Part shown: one piece after another, positions 1-7,109 of the stretch
How the letters are laid out: every line of letters starts with the position of its first letter
Position numbering within the stretch: position 1 is the first letter of the stretch
Source: Candidatus Blastococcus massiliensis AP3
GTDB taxonomy: Bacteria > Actinomycetota > Actinomycetes > Mycobacteriales > Geodermatophilaceae
Reading direction: 5' to 3'
Assembly: GCF_000582785.1 (NCBI RefSeq)
Contig: NZ_HG931174.1
Location: 896,313-936,332, forward strand
Length of the DNA stretch: 40,020 nucleotides
The notes under the pieces: model-generated
Database searches by the model: none
Told to the model about the DNA's origin: nothing
What the model saw: the letters and a program-made list of their open reading frames with translations, nothing else
Position numbers and translations under genes: made by a program

Positions 1-988
1 CGGCGAGCAGCACGGCCGCGGCGGTGTCCGGCGCGAGCACCAGCGGCGAGACCAGTTCCCCGTGGCGGGCGGCCAGCAGCGCGGCCCCGGTCCCGTAGAA
101 GGCCCGCCGGCGCAGCCACTCCGCGGTTCCGGCCGGGTGCTGGTGGGCCACCTCGACCGCCGGCTCGTAACGCACCCGCCAGCCGGCCGCGGTCAGCCGC
201 CACACCAGGTCGACGTCCTCGGCCACCCGCATCGTCTCGTCGAAGCCCCCGGCGGGGCCGAGCGCCGAGCGCCGAGCGATCAGCGCCGCGCTGGGCACGT
301 ACGAGACGGCCGACAGCGGCTGGACGGGCGCGGGGTGCCGTCCCATGTCGAGGGCGCCCACCGCCGCCTCGTAGGGGTGCAGCCAGCCGCCACCGGGCAG
401 CGCGACGATCCGGGGCGCCACCATGGCCAGCCGCGGATCGGCCAGGTGCGCCAGGAGCGACGGCAGCCAGCCGGGCCGGGGGACGCAGTCGGAGTCCAGG
501 AAGGCGACGACGGCGGTCGCCGCCGCCCGGGTCCCGGCATTGCGCGCCGCCGCGGGACCGCGGGCCACCTGGTGCCGCAGCACGGTCGCCCCGTCTACCC
601 GGACGGGCACCGCCGAACCGTCGTCCACCACGACCAGCGGCAACCCGGCCGTGACGGGGTCGGCCCGGAGCGCGGCGAGCAGCCGGGCCAGCTCGTCCGG
701 ACGGTCCTTGACCGGGACGACGACGGTCACGTCGGCCAGGGCGGCACGGTCGGCGGGCGGCAGGTCGGGGTGTGCGAGACCGGCGTCCAGGAGCCGGGCG
801 GCCAGCGCAGCGGTCGGGGCGTCGCGGACGACGAGCCGATCGGCGGCGAGCATCTGCTGTGCCCGCGGAGCCAGACGCAGGAGCCGGAGCGGCGAGCCGC
901 CCATCAGCGTCGCGCCCGCGTCCCGCCGCCGCACTCGCGGGTCGAGCCGGACCGCGAACCCGTCAGGCAGGGCGCGAGCACGGTCCAC
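1..988 (-). CDS. mftF: Mycofactocin glycosyltransferase MftF (3' end cut by window edge)
   Basis: A GT2-family glycosyltransferase that in known clusters adds beta-1,4-glucose units to premycofactocin. I translated it by hand from a GTG at 988, preceded by a GGGGAGA Shine-Dalgarno; the frame stays open to the left edge, giving about 329 residues of a family that usually has about 470. The N-terminus (LPDGFAVRLDPRVRR, then GGSPLRLLRL) is typical of MftF. The GT-A fold shows as VVVPVKDRPDE, then VVVDDGS, then FLDSDCVPRPGWL. It lies 73 nt after mftE on the same strand and is probably co-transcribed with it. The identity is firm because of the neighbours; the missing C-terminal part cannot be judged. 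Confidence 0.9.
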   Translation of the reverse strand, partial: MDRARALPDGFAVRLDPRVRRRDAGATLMGGSPLRLLRLAPRAQQMLAADRLVVRDAPTAALAARLLDAGLAHPDLPPADRAALADVTVVVPVKDRPDELARLLAALRADPVTAGLPLVVVDDGSAVPVRVDGATVLRHQVARGPAAARNAGTRAAATAVVAFLDSDCVPRPGWLPSLLAHLADPRLAMVAPRIVALPGGGWLHPYEAAVGALDMGRHPAPVQPLSAVSYVPSAALIARRSALGPAGGFDETMRVAEDVDLVWRLTAAGWRVRYEPAVEVAHQHPAGTAEWLRRRAFYGTGAALLAARHGELVSPLVLAPDTAAAVLLA

Positions 989-1020
989 CGGAACAGTCTC
1001 CCCGGAGCCCCGGCACCGAC

Positions 1021-1034
1021 GCCCCCGCGGGGGC
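1021..1034. other. Perfect 14-bp palindrome between mftE and mftF
   Basis: GCCCCCGCGGGGGC reads the same on both strands and lies in the 73-nt gap between the mftE stop and the mftF start. It could form a short hairpin that tunes read-through into mftF. GC-only palindromes also arise by chance in such DNA. Confidence 0.35.
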
Positions 1035-1061
1035 GTGGGAGCCGGCGGACGGCCTCGCGGC

Positions 1062-1757
1062 TCAGCTGCCGAGCCGCCCCGTCGGATCGACCGTCCAGCG
1101 CCCCACCGCGGCCACCAGCCGGGTGGTCATCGCCGCCAGCAGGTCGCCCCCCTCGGCCGCCGAGGCGCCCGCCGGGTCGCCCAGCACCCCGGTCGGGCTG
1201 ACCGCCCGGACGCCGCCGGCCCGGAGCCGGCGCAGCAGATCCGCCAGGGGTGCGGTCTCGCCCGCCACGGCGTCGTCGACGCGGACCTCAGCAGGTTCCA
1301 CGTGCAACATCAGTGACGTCTCGGTCCGGCCCGCATGGGCGTCGCCGCCCGGCACACCGCAGGCGAACCAGGCCGCGTCCCGCCCCTCCGAGCGCAGCAG
1401 CGGCACCGCCGCCCGCAGCGCCTCGAGGTTCCCGCCGTGGCCGTTGACCACCAGCACCCGCCGCGCCCACCGGCCCGCCGACCGGCCCAGCTCCACCAGC
1501 ACCGCGGTCAGCGCCTCGGTCCCGAGCGACACCGTGCCGGGGAAGCCCTCGTGCTCGCCACTGGCCCCGTAGGGGAGCGCGGGCGCCAGCAGCGCATCCG
1601 GCAGCTCCGGCATCGCCGCGCGGGCCACGGCAGTGGCGACGGCGGTGTCGGTGGCCAGGGGCAGGTGATGGCCGTGCTGCTCGACCGAGCCGAGCGGGAC
1701 GACGAGCAACGGCGCCACGGGGATCCGCGGCCAGACGGCACCGGCGAGCTCGGTCAC
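1062..1757 (-). CDS. mftE: Mycofactocin precursor peptide peptidase MftE (creatininase family)
   Basis: Creatininase-fold metallopeptidase that releases the C-terminal Val-Tyr-derived dipeptide (AHDP) from MftC-modified MftA. The 231 residues are a normal length. Metal ligand motifs are visible: PLGSVEQHGHHLPLATD (residues 21-37, with E26, H28 and D37), VNGHGGN, and AHAGRTETS containing the second glutamate. The start is a GTG at 1757. TAGGCT lies exactly 6 nt upstream of it, so the transcript is probably leaderless. mftF follows. The divergent YchJ-like gene starts only 32 nt away, so mftEF has its own promoter here and is not the tail of an mftA-F operon. Confidence 0.93.
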   Translation of the reverse strand: MTELAGAVWPRIPVAPLLVVPLGSVEQHGHHLPLATDTAVATAVARAAMPELPDALLAPALPYGASGEHEGFPGTVSLGTEALTAVLVELGRSAGRWARRVLVVNGHGGNLEALRAAVPLLRSEGRDAAWFACGVPGGDAHAGRTETSLMLHVEPAEVRVDDAVAGETAPLADLLRRLRAGGVRAVSPTGVLGDPAGASAAEGGDLLAAMTTRLVAAVGRWTVDPTGRLGS

Positions 1758-1763
1758 CGGCGC

Positions 1764-1769
1764 AGCCTA
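1764..1769 (-). promoter_or_regulatory. Probable leaderless -10 box of mftEF
   Basis: On the minus strand TAGGCT is followed by GCGCCG and then the mftE GTG. The 6-nt gap places transcription initiation at or next to the start codon. No convincing -35 was seen. Confidence 0.5.
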
Positions 1770-1789
1770 GGAGAAGGCAGACTCGGGGC

Positions 1790-2167
1790 ATGGCGCCGCG
1801 ACGCTGCCCGTGCGGAACGGGGCTCCCCTACGCCGAGTGCTGCGGCCGGCTGCACGAGGGCGCGGCCGCGGCGGCGACGGCCGAGCAGCTGATGCGCTCG
1901 CGGTACAGCGCCTTCGCCGTCGGCGATCCGGCGTACCTGCTCGCCACCTGGCATTCGACCACCCGGCCGCGCGACCTCGACCTGGACCCGGCGACGCGCT
2001 GGACCGGCCTCGACGTGCTGGCGACGACGGGCGGCGGTCTGCTCGCCGCCGAGGGGCGGGTGCGGTTCCGGGCCTCCTACCTGCGGGACGGCGCCGACGG
2101 CACGCAGGAGGAACTGAGCCGCTTCGTCCGGGAGGACGGCGCCTGGCGCTACCTCGACGCGGTCTGA
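1790..2167 (+). CDS. YchJ/UPF0225 family SEC-C motif protein
   Basis: A 125-residue protein with an N-terminal zinc-binding SEC-C motif (CPCGTGLPYAECCGRLH, residues 6-22) followed by the YchJ domain, including the signature EQLMRSRYSAFAVGD. Members of this family are small NTF2-like proteins of unknown function. The ATG at 1790 gives the standard family length. It is the first of two plus-strand genes lying between mftEF and mftABC, and the next gene starts about 39 nt downstream. Nothing ties it to mycofactocin chemistry except position. Confidence 0.85.
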   Translation: MAPRRCPCGTGLPYAECCGRLHEGAAAAATAEQLMRSRYSAFAVGDPAYLLATWHSTTRPRDLDLDPATRWTGLDVLATTGGGLLAAEGRVRFRASYLRDGADGTQEELSRFVREDGAWRYLDAV

Positions 2168-2205
2168 GCGTGTCGGAGGGCGCCCCCGCGGGAACGGCCT
2201 CCGCC

Positions 2206-2685
2206 ATGAGCCACGACCAGACGCGCAAGGTGGCCGAACTGCTGAAGGGCGAGCGGTTCGGCTTCCTGACCACCATCACGATGGACGGTCGGCTGACCAG
2301 CCGCCCCATGACGCTGCAGGAGGTCGAGTTCGACGGCGACCTGTGGTTCTTCGCCGAGCGCGACTCCCACCCCGTCGAGCACATCCGCGCCTCCCCCGAG
2401 GTGAACGTCGGCGTCGGCTCCGGCGGCACCTGGGTGTCGCTCACCGGCGAAGCCGTCGTCGTCGAGGACGCGGCGAAGAAGCGCGAGCTGTGGAACAGCG
2501 CCGTCGGCGCCTGGTTCCCGCAGGGCCCGGACGACGACAGCGTCGTCCTGATCAAGGTGCAGGCGGACTCCGCGGAGTACTGGGACTCCCCCGGCGGCCG
2601 GCTGGCCACCGCCTTCAGCTTCGTGAAGGCGAAGGTGACCGGCGACCGCATCGACGCCGGCGAGAACGAGAAGGTCGATCTCTGA
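2206..2685 (+). CDS. Pyridoxamine 5'-phosphate oxidase-fold (general stress protein 26-like) protein
   Basis: A 159-residue split-barrel flavin-binding protein. RFGFLTTITMDGRLTSRPMT at the N-terminus, then DLWFFAERDSHPVEHI and the C-terminal stretch with EYWDSPGGRLATAFSFVKAKVTG, match general stress protein 26-type PPOX proteins, which bind FMN, FAD or F420. The ATG at 2206 was chosen; an in-frame GTG at 2170 would add 12 residues that do not look conserved. It probably shares a transcript with the YchJ-like gene and converges on mftC. A redox role alongside mycofactocin is possible but rests only on location. Confidence 0.85.
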   Translation: MSHDQTRKVAELLKGERFGFLTTITMDGRLTSRPMTLQEVEFDGDLWFFAERDSHPVEHIRASPEVNVGVGSGGTWVSLTGEAVVVEDAAKKRELWNSAVGAWFPQGPDDDSVVLIKVQADSAEYWDSPGGRLATAFSFVKAKVTGDRIDAGENEKVDL

Positions 2686-2697
2686 TCCGTCGGACCG

Positions 2698-2713
2698 GCC
2701 CGGCCGGCCGGGC
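2698..2713. terminator. Bidirectional hairpin between PPOX gene and mftC
   Basis: GCCCGGCCGGCCGGGC is a perfect 16-bp palindrome (6-bp stem, 4-nt loop) in the 33-nt gap between convergent stop codons. There is no U-tract, as is common for actinobacterial terminators. Confidence 0.5.
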
Positions 2714-2718
2714 TCAGC

Positions 2719-3960
2719 TCAGCGGAGCCCGGCCAGCGGGGACTCGTCGCAGGGCCGGGCGGGCGGTGCGGGTGAGGGACGGGCCGGGATCGACGGCATG
2801 CCCAGAAGCGTGGGCTGCCCGCGCACCGGGCCCGTGTGCGAGTGATCGATGTGGCTGCGCGGCGTGACCAGCTCGAGGTCGCGGGCGGCCAGGGCGGTCT
2901 CGCCGTAGCCCTGCACGCACTCGGGGTCAGGACCGTCCAGCGGCAGGCCGGTGAAGAACTTGGCCGCCATGCAGCCGCCACGGCAGGCGTCGAAGTGCGC
3001 ACACTTCGTGCAGGCGCCGCCGGTCTGCGGGTTGCGCAGGTCGGCGAACAGCTCCGACTGCTGCCACACCCGCTGGAAGCCACCCTCGTCGCGCACGTTG
3101 CCGGCGAGGAAGTTCTCGTGGATGGCGAACGGGCAGGCGTAGACGTCTCCCACGGGGTCGATCAGGCAGACGACGCGACCGGCGCCGCAGAGGTTCAGGC
3201 CCGGCAGGGCCTCGCCGAACGCCGACAGGTGGAAGAACGAGTCGCCGGTGAGGACGCCGTCGCCGTTGGCCAGCAGCCAGTTGTAGAGCTCGCGCTGCTG
3301 GGCCATCGTCGGGTGCAGCTCGTCCCACACGTCGGCCCCGCGGCCGGAGGGACGCAGCCGGGTGATCCGGAGCTGGGCGCCGAAGGAGTCGGTGAGCTCC
3401 TTGAACGCGTCGAGCTGCCCGGCGTTCTCGCGGGTGACGACGACGGAGACCTTGAAGTCCTTCATCCCGGCCTCGGCCAGGTTCTCCAGCGCGCGGATGG
3501 CGGTCGCGTAGGAGCCGACCCCGCGGACGCGGTCGTTCACCTCGGCGGTGGCGCCGTCCAGGGAGATCTGCACGTCGACGTAGTCGGTGCGGGCCAGCTG
3601 CGCGGCGCGGGTCTTGTCGAGCTTGATGCCGTTGGTGGAGAACTTGACGCCGACGTCGTGGCCGATGGCGTAGTCGAGCAGGTGCCAGAAGTCCGGGCGC
3701 ACGGTCGGCTCGCCGCCGCCGACGTTGACGTAGAAGACCTGCATCCGCTGCAGCTCGTCGATGACCGCCTCGGCCTCGGCGGTGGAGAGCTCGCGCGGGT
3801 CGCGCCGGCCGGAGGAGGACAGGCAGTGGGCGCACGCCAGGTTGCAGGCGTAGGTCAGCTCCCACGTCAGGCAGATCGGGGCGTCGAGGCCGTACTCGAA
3901 CTGGTCGATCAGCCGACCGCCCTCGGGGCGCTGCGGTCGGGCGGGCAGGACTGCGGTCAC
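2719..3960 (-). CDS. mftC: Mycofactocin radical SAM maturase MftC
   Basis: Radical SAM/SPASM enzyme that oxidatively decarboxylates the C-terminal Tyr of MftA and then cross-links it to Val. It has 413 residues. The radical SAM motif CNLACAHC gives C39, C43 and C46; GGGEPTVRP and the FSTNGIKL strand follow. The SPASM auxiliary-cluster cysteines are in CGAGRVVCLIDPVGDVYACPF and CTKCAHFDACRGGCMAAK. The start is a GTG at 3960 that overlaps the mftB stop as GTGA, which indicates translational coupling. The last 30 or so residues are Pro/Ala-rich and unlike the conserved core. Confidence 0.95.
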   Translation of the reverse strand: MTAVLPARPQRPEGGRLIDQFEYGLDAPICLTWELTYACNLACAHCLSSSGRRDPRELSTAEAEAVIDELQRMQVFYVNVGGGEPTVRPDFWHLLDYAIGHDVGVKFSTNGIKLDKTRAAQLARTDYVDVQISLDGATAEVNDRVRGVGSYATAIRALENLAEAGMKDFKVSVVVTRENAGQLDAFKELTDSFGAQLRITRLRPSGRGADVWDELHPTMAQQRELYNWLLANGDGVLTGDSFFHLSAFGEALPGLNLCGAGRVVCLIDPVGDVYACPFAIHENFLAGNVRDEGGFQRVWQQSELFADLRNPQTGGACTKCAHFDACRGGCMAAKFFTGLPLDGPDPECVQGYGETALAARDLELVTPRSHIDHSHTGPVRGQPTLLGMPSIPARPSPAPPARPCDESPLAGLR

Positions 3961-4259
3961 GGGAGCTCCCGCCTTTCGATCATCTGCGAGCGGGCGAGGT
4001 CGGCGAGCGCCTTCTCGTACGCGGGACGCTGCGCCTCGCTCACGCCGCAGGCGGCGAGGGTGGCGCTCGCGCTCGGGTGGTCGGCCAGCGCCTCGACGAC
4101 GGCGACCAGCGTCTTCGACTTCAGGAAGGAGAGCTTCCGGTTGCCGAAGTGGTAGACGAGCGCGCCGAACGGCTCGGGCCGCAGCGCCACCGAGCGGGCG
4201 CGCTGCCAGGGCTGAGCCGGGTCGAACGCGACCTCGGCAGGGGACACCGCCGTGGTCAC
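3957..4259 (-). CDS. mftB: Mycofactocin peptide chaperone MftB
   Basis: RiPP recognition element (PqqD-like) that binds the MftA leader and presents it to MftC. About 100 residues. The conserved core is PWQRARSVALRPEPFGALVY followed by HFGNRKLSFLKSKTLVAVV. The GTG at 4259 lies just after the mftA stop and fits family length. A longer reading from the GTG at 4289 would overlap the end of mftA by 16 nt and add ten residues. It is joined to mftC by a 4-nt stop/start overlap. Confidence 0.92.
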   Translation of the reverse strand: MTTAVSPAEVAFDPAQPWQRARSVALRPEPFGALVYHFGNRKLSFLKSKTLVAVVEALADHPSASATLAACGVSEAQRPAYEKALADLARSQMIERRELP

Positions 4260-4273
4260 AGGTACCGGCTCGC

Positions 4274-4393
4274 TCAGTAGACGCCGCACATGCCGTCGAT
4301 CGAGACCTCTTCGACCAGCGACTCCTCGACCAGGGCTTCCTCCGTGGCGACGGGGGCCTCGGCGGTGTCGACGGTGGTGGCGGTGTCAGCCAT
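4274..4393 (-). CDS. mftA: Mycofactocin precursor peptide MftA
   Basis: A 39-residue ribosomal precursor. It begins MADTATTVDTAEAP, has an acidic Glu/Val-rich middle, and ends in the invariant core IDGMCGVY, whose last Val-Tyr pair becomes the redox cofactor. The ATG at 4393 is preceded at proper spacing by AGGAG. It is the first gene of an mftABC operon transcribed away from mftR. Upstream, TTGCCC-N18-TAGCCT forms a promoter whose spacer contains an inverted repeat (separate entry). Confidence 0.95.
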   Translation of the reverse strand: MADTATTVDTAEAPVATEEALVEESLVEEVSIDGMCGVY

Positions 4394-4433
4394 GGCGAGC
4401 TCCTGGTGATCGCGGTCACGAACGGATGCAGCG

Positions 4434-4463
4434 AGGCTAGTGACACCCGGTGCCAGGGGGCAA
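4434..4463 (-). promoter_or_regulatory. Probable mftABC promoter
   Basis: On the minus strand, TTGCCC (4463-4458) and TAGCCT (4439-4434) are 18 nt apart. Transcription would start near 4427, giving a leader of about 33 nt with an AGGAG site. The operator-like repeat at 4441-4455 lies wholly inside the spacer. Confidence 0.5.
4441..4455. promoter_or_regulatory. Candidate MftR operator O1 (mftA-mftR intergenic)
   Basis: TGACAC-CCG-GTGCCA is a 6-3-6 inverted repeat with one mismatch. Read on the minus strand it is TGGCAC-CGG-GTGTCA, matching 11 of 12 arm bases of the perfect repeat upstream of mftD. It occupies the -35/-10 spacer of mftA and lies about 48 bp upstream of the mftR start, so a bound repressor could control both divergent units. 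Assigning it to MftR is inference. Confidence 0.6.
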
Positions 4464-4490
4464 ACCGGGGTGGGGCGCGGGTGGGCGCGG

Positions 4491-4496
4491 CACAAT
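4491..4496 (+). promoter_or_regulatory. Probable leaderless -10 box of mftR
   Basis: CACAAT followed by GCGGCC and then the GTG at 4503. The 6-nt distance suggests a leaderless transcript. It also supports the GTG at 4503 over the upstream in-frame GTG at 4440. Confidence 0.45.
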
Positions 4497-4502
4497 GCGG
4501 CC

Positions 4503-5105
4503 GTGACCGTGACGGGAACGGCGCCCCCCGGCGTGCCGGCCGAGACGACCCGTGCCCGCGTCGAGCGGGCGGCCCTGGACCTGTTCACGCTCCGCGGCTT
4601 CGAGCAGGTCACGACCGACGAGGTCGCCGACGCCGCGGGCATCAGCCGACGCACCTTCTTCCGCTACTTCGCCACCAAGGCCGACGCGGTGTGGGGCGAT
4701 TTCGGCGCCCACGTCGCCCGGCTGGAGGAGCTGCTGGCAGGCACCGATCCGGGCCGGCCGGTGCTCGAGTCGGTCTGCGCGGCCTACGTCGAGGTCAACG
4801 ACTACGCGGGCACCGAGTTGCCGCTGCTGCGCGAGCGGATGCTGCTCATCCTGAACGAGCCGGCGCTCCTGGCCCACTCGCAGCTGCGGTACGCCGAGGT
4901 CGACCGGGTCGTCGCGCGGTACGTCGCGGACCGTTCGGGGGCGACTCCGTCCGACCTGGTCCCGCGGCTGGTCGCGGCCACCACGCGGGCCTCCGCCACC
5001 ACGGCCTTCGAGGCCTGGCTGGCCGACGAGCACTCGGCCCTCGGGGACCAGCTGCGTCAGGCCTTCACCGAGCTCACCCGCGGTTTTCCGGGCCTGGTGC
5101 ACTGA
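4503..5105 (+). CDS. mftR: TetR-family mycofactocin regulator MftR
   Basis: A 200-residue TetR repressor. The N-terminal helix-turn-helix is clear: RARVERAALDLFTLRGFEQV, then TTDEVADAAGISRRTFFRYF and ATKADAVWGDF. The rest is a ligand-binding helical domain. MftR of mycobacteria represses the mft operon and is relieved by long-chain acyl-CoA; by position and sequence this is its counterpart. The GTG at 4503 was preferred because a -10-like box lies 6 nt upstream. It is divergent from mftA and 145 nt upstream of mftD. Confidence 0.88.
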   Translation: MTVTGTAPPGVPAETTRARVERAALDLFTLRGFEQVTTDEVADAAGISRRTFFRYFATKADAVWGDFGAHVARLEELLAGTDPGRPVLESVCAAYVEVNDYAGTELPLLRERMLLILNEPALLAHSQLRYAEVDRVVARYVADRSGATPSDLVPRLVAATTRASATTAFEAWLADEHSALGDQLRQAFTELTRGFPGLVH

Positions 5106-5148
5106 CTCCGACGGGGGGCGGTGTGGCCTTCGTCTCGTCGTGACCGGG

Positions 5149-5154
5149 TAGGGT
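5149..5154 (+). promoter_or_regulatory. Possible -10 box of mftD
   Basis: TAGGGT matches the actinobacterial TANNNT pattern, and its last base begins the operator-like repeat. No good -35 was seen, so mftD may instead be read partly from the mftR transcript. Confidence 0.4.
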
Positions 5155-5170
5155 GGCACTCAGTGCCACC
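5152..5170. promoter_or_regulatory. Candidate MftR operator O2 upstream of mftD
   Basis: GGTGGCACTCAGTGCCACC is a perfect 9-bp inverted repeat around a single central base. Its core, TGGCAC-N3-GTGCCA, is shared with the site in the mftA-mftR gap. It overlaps the end of a TAGGGT -10 box and lies about 80 bp before the mftD start. A short hairpin is an alternative role, but the shared core favours an operator. Confidence 0.65.
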
Positions 5171-5250
5171 GGCCGTACCAGGTCGGAGGCAGGAGATCAG
5201 GCGGCCTCCCTGCACGCGGGACGGCCCGGGTGACGAGGAGAGCAGCAGAC

Positions 5251-6486
5251 ATGGCCAACGCATGGTTCGAATCGGTCGCAGAGGCGCAGCGGCGCGCCAG
5301 GAAGCGGCTGCCGAAGGGCGTCTACGGCGCGCTGGTCGCCGGCTCCGAGCGGGGGCTGACCACCGAGGACAACCTCGCCGCCTTCGCCGAGATCGGCTTC
5401 GCTCCGCACACCGCGGGTCTGGCCAACGAGCGCAACATGGGCGTCACCGTCATGGGCCAGGAGATGTCCATGCCGGTGATGATCAGCCCGACCGGCGTCC
5501 AGGCCGTGCACCCCGACGGCGAGGTCGCGGTCGCCCGTGCCGCCGCCAACCGCGGCGTCGCCATGGGGCTGTCCTCCTTCGCCAGCAAGCCGATCGAGGA
5601 GGTCGTCGCCGCCAACCCCAAGACGCACTTCCAGATGTACTGGGTCGGCACCCGCGACGAGATGCTCGCCCGCATGGAGCGGGCCAAGCGGGCCGGCGCC
5701 GTCGGCATGATCGCCACCCTGGACTGGTCGTTCGCCTACGGCCGGGACTGGGGCAGCCCGTTCATCCCCGAGAAGATCAACTTCGAGGCCGCCCGCCGCT
5801 ACGCACCGCAGGTGCTCACCAAGCCGCGCTGGCTCTGGGATTTCGCCAAGACCGGGAAGATCCCCGACCTCAAGGTCCCCAACATGGTCTCCGGGCCCGA
5901 TGAGGAAGCGCCCACCTTCTTCGGCGCCTACGGGATGTGGAACGCCTCCCCGATGCCGACCTGGGAGGACGTCGCCTGGCTGCGCTCGCAGTGGGACGGC
6001 CCGTTCATGCTCAAGGGCGTCATGCGGCCCGACGACGCCAAGCGCGCCGTCGATGCCGGCGTCACCGCCATCTCCGTGTCCAACCACGGCGGCAACAACC
6101 TCGACGGCACCCCGGCCTCGATCCGGGCGCTGCCCTCGGTCGCGGCTGCCGTCGGCGACCAGATCGAGGTACTGCTCGACGGCGGCATCCGCCGCGGCGG
6201 CGACGTCGCCAAGGCCGTCGCGCTCGGCGCCAAGGCCGTGATGATCGGTCGCGCCTACCTCTGGGGCCTCGGCGCCAATGGTCAGGCCGGCGTCGAGAAC
6301 GTTCTCGACCTGCTGCGTGACGGCCTCGGCTCGGCGATGGTCGGCCTCGGCAGGCCGACCGTCAGCGACCTCAGCCGCGAGGACCTCGTCATCCCCGAGG
6401 ACTTCGAGCGCGGCCTGAGCCGCGTGGCCGTCAACAACGCGCTGATCCACACGTCCCCGGCGCGTCGGCGGGGCCGGGAGGCCTGA
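5251..6486 (+). CDS. mftD: Mycofactocin flavin dehydrogenase MftD (lactate dehydrogenase-like)
   Basis: FMN-dependent alpha-hydroxy-acid dehydrogenase-type enzyme that deaminates AHDP to premycofactocin, the redox-active alpha-keto amide. It has 411 residues. Flavin-barrel motifs are present: MISPTGVQAVHPDGE near residue 80, AISVSNHGGNNLDG, then LLDGGIRRGGDVAKAVALGAKAVMIGR. The ATG at 5251 follows GACGAGGAGAG. In most clusters mftD sits between mftC and mftE on one strand; here it is detached and follows mftR. A strong terminator hairpin follows its stop. Confidence 0.93.
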   Translation: MANAWFESVAEAQRRARKRLPKGVYGALVAGSERGLTTEDNLAAFAEIGFAPHTAGLANERNMGVTVMGQEMSMPVMISPTGVQAVHPDGEVAVARAAANRGVAMGLSSFASKPIEEVVAANPKTHFQMYWVGTRDEMLARMERAKRAGAVGMIATLDWSFAYGRDWGSPFIPEKINFEAARRYAPQVLTKPRWLWDFAKTGKIPDLKVPNMVSGPDEEAPTFFGAYGMWNASPMPTWEDVAWLRSQWDGPFMLKGVMRPDDAKRAVDAGVTAISVSNHGGNNLDGTPASIRALPSVAAAVGDQIEVLLDGGIRRGGDVAKAVALGAKAVMIGRAYLWGLGANGQAGVENVLDLLRDGLGSAMVGLGRPTVSDLSREDLVIPEDFERGLSRVAVNNALIHTSPARRRGREA

Positions 6487-6495
6487 CCACTCCGC

Positions 6496-6521
6496 CGGGT
6501 GGCAGCTCCGGCTGCCACCCG
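6496..6521. terminator. Bidirectional terminator between mftD and the small membrane gene
   Basis: A perfect 11-bp stem (arms 6496-6506 and 6511-6521, starting CGGGTGGCAGC) with a TCCG loop lies between two convergent stop codons. There is no U-tract. Confidence 0.7.
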
Positions 6522-6525
6522 CGGA

Positions 6526-6879
6526 TCAGGCGGGCTGCCCGCCGGGACCGAGGAGCGCTGCCCGCCGGCGGGCCTGCGCGCGCAGGTACGGGTGGCCGAT
6601 AGCGCCGGCGAGCCACAGCGGCACCGTCCCCCACACCCACGTGGCGCCGGTGAGCGCCACCCCTGCCGCGAGCAGGGCGGTCGCCACGAAGACCGCCGGC
6701 GCCCAGTAGCGCTGGCGATCGAGGGCGTGCTGGTGCTCGAGCGCGAGGTCGTACGCCGCCGCGCGCTCGTCCGGGTCCTCGGGCACCGGTCCCCCGGACG
6801 CCGCCCGGCGCACGCGTCGCCAGGCAGCCCGGGGTGACGTGTCGAGCTCCTCGGGGGAGTCCTGCCGTCCGTTCCGCAT
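6526..6879 (-). CDS. Small two-helix membrane protein
   Basis: 117 residues. The first half is charged and soluble (EDPDERAAAYDLALEHQHAL). Two hydrophobic helices follow, YWAPAVFVATALLAAGVALT and ATWVWGTVPLWLAGAIG, and the C-terminus is basic. I do not recognise a family beyond a generic 2-TM layout common in actinobacteria. The ATG at 6879 gives the whole ORF. It converges on mftD across a shared terminator and lies about 30 nt downstream of the 65-residue gene, possibly in the same operon. Confidence 0.65.
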   Translation of the reverse strand: MRNGRQDSPEELDTSPRAAWRRVRRAASGGPVPEDPDERAAAYDLALEHQHALDRQRYWAPAVFVATALLAAGVALTGATWVWGTVPLWLAGAIGHPYLRAQARRRAALLGPGGQPA

Positions 6880-6911
6880 GACCGGATCGTCCCAGGCGCC
6901 CGGCGAGGAGC

Positions 6912-7109
6912 TCAGCCGAGCAGGCCGCCGAGCTTGCCGCCGCCGAACTTCGTGATCAGCTCCATCGGGTCGATGCCGAACTTCGAGAGCAGCCCGGCGT
7001 CCTTCTCGGTGTCCACCTGGTCCGGCAGCTCCCGGTCGGCCTGCTGGGCCTTCGCGTCGTCGCCCTGGGAGCGGAGGAGCTGCAGGATCTGGTCCTTGTC
7101 GATGTTCAT
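6912..7109 (-). CDS. Conserved small hypothetical protein (65 aa) coupled to the monooxygenase
   Basis: A 65-residue protein beginning MNIDKDQILQLLRSQGDD, with DQVDTEKDAGLLSKFGIDP in the middle and a Gly/Leu-rich tail (KFGGGKLGGLLG). The pattern resembles small uncharacterised actinobacterial proteins; no function is known to me. Its ATG overlaps the stop of the FAD monooxygenase as ATGA, so the two are translationally coupled. The overlap and the well-ordered reading frame argue that it is real. Confidence 0.7.
   Translation of the reverse strand: MNIDKDQILQLLRSQGDDAKAQQADRELPDQVDTEKDAGLLSKFGIDPMELITKFGGGKLGGLLG

Noticed and set aside
2181-2196. A 14/16 match to the HNH-flanking palindrome before the PPOX gene
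   Set aside because: The two mismatches break the palindrome (CCCCC in place of TTCCC) and GC-rich chance similarity is likely.
3957-4289. Longer mftB start at the GTG 4289
   Set aside because: It would overlap mftA by 16 nt and add non-conserved residues; the GTG at 4259 just past the mftA stop fits better, though not proven.
5267-5276. GGTTCGAATC, a perfect tRNA T-loop consensus
   Set aside because: It lies in the mftD coding sequence (residues WFES) and no acceptor, D or anticodon arms surround it.
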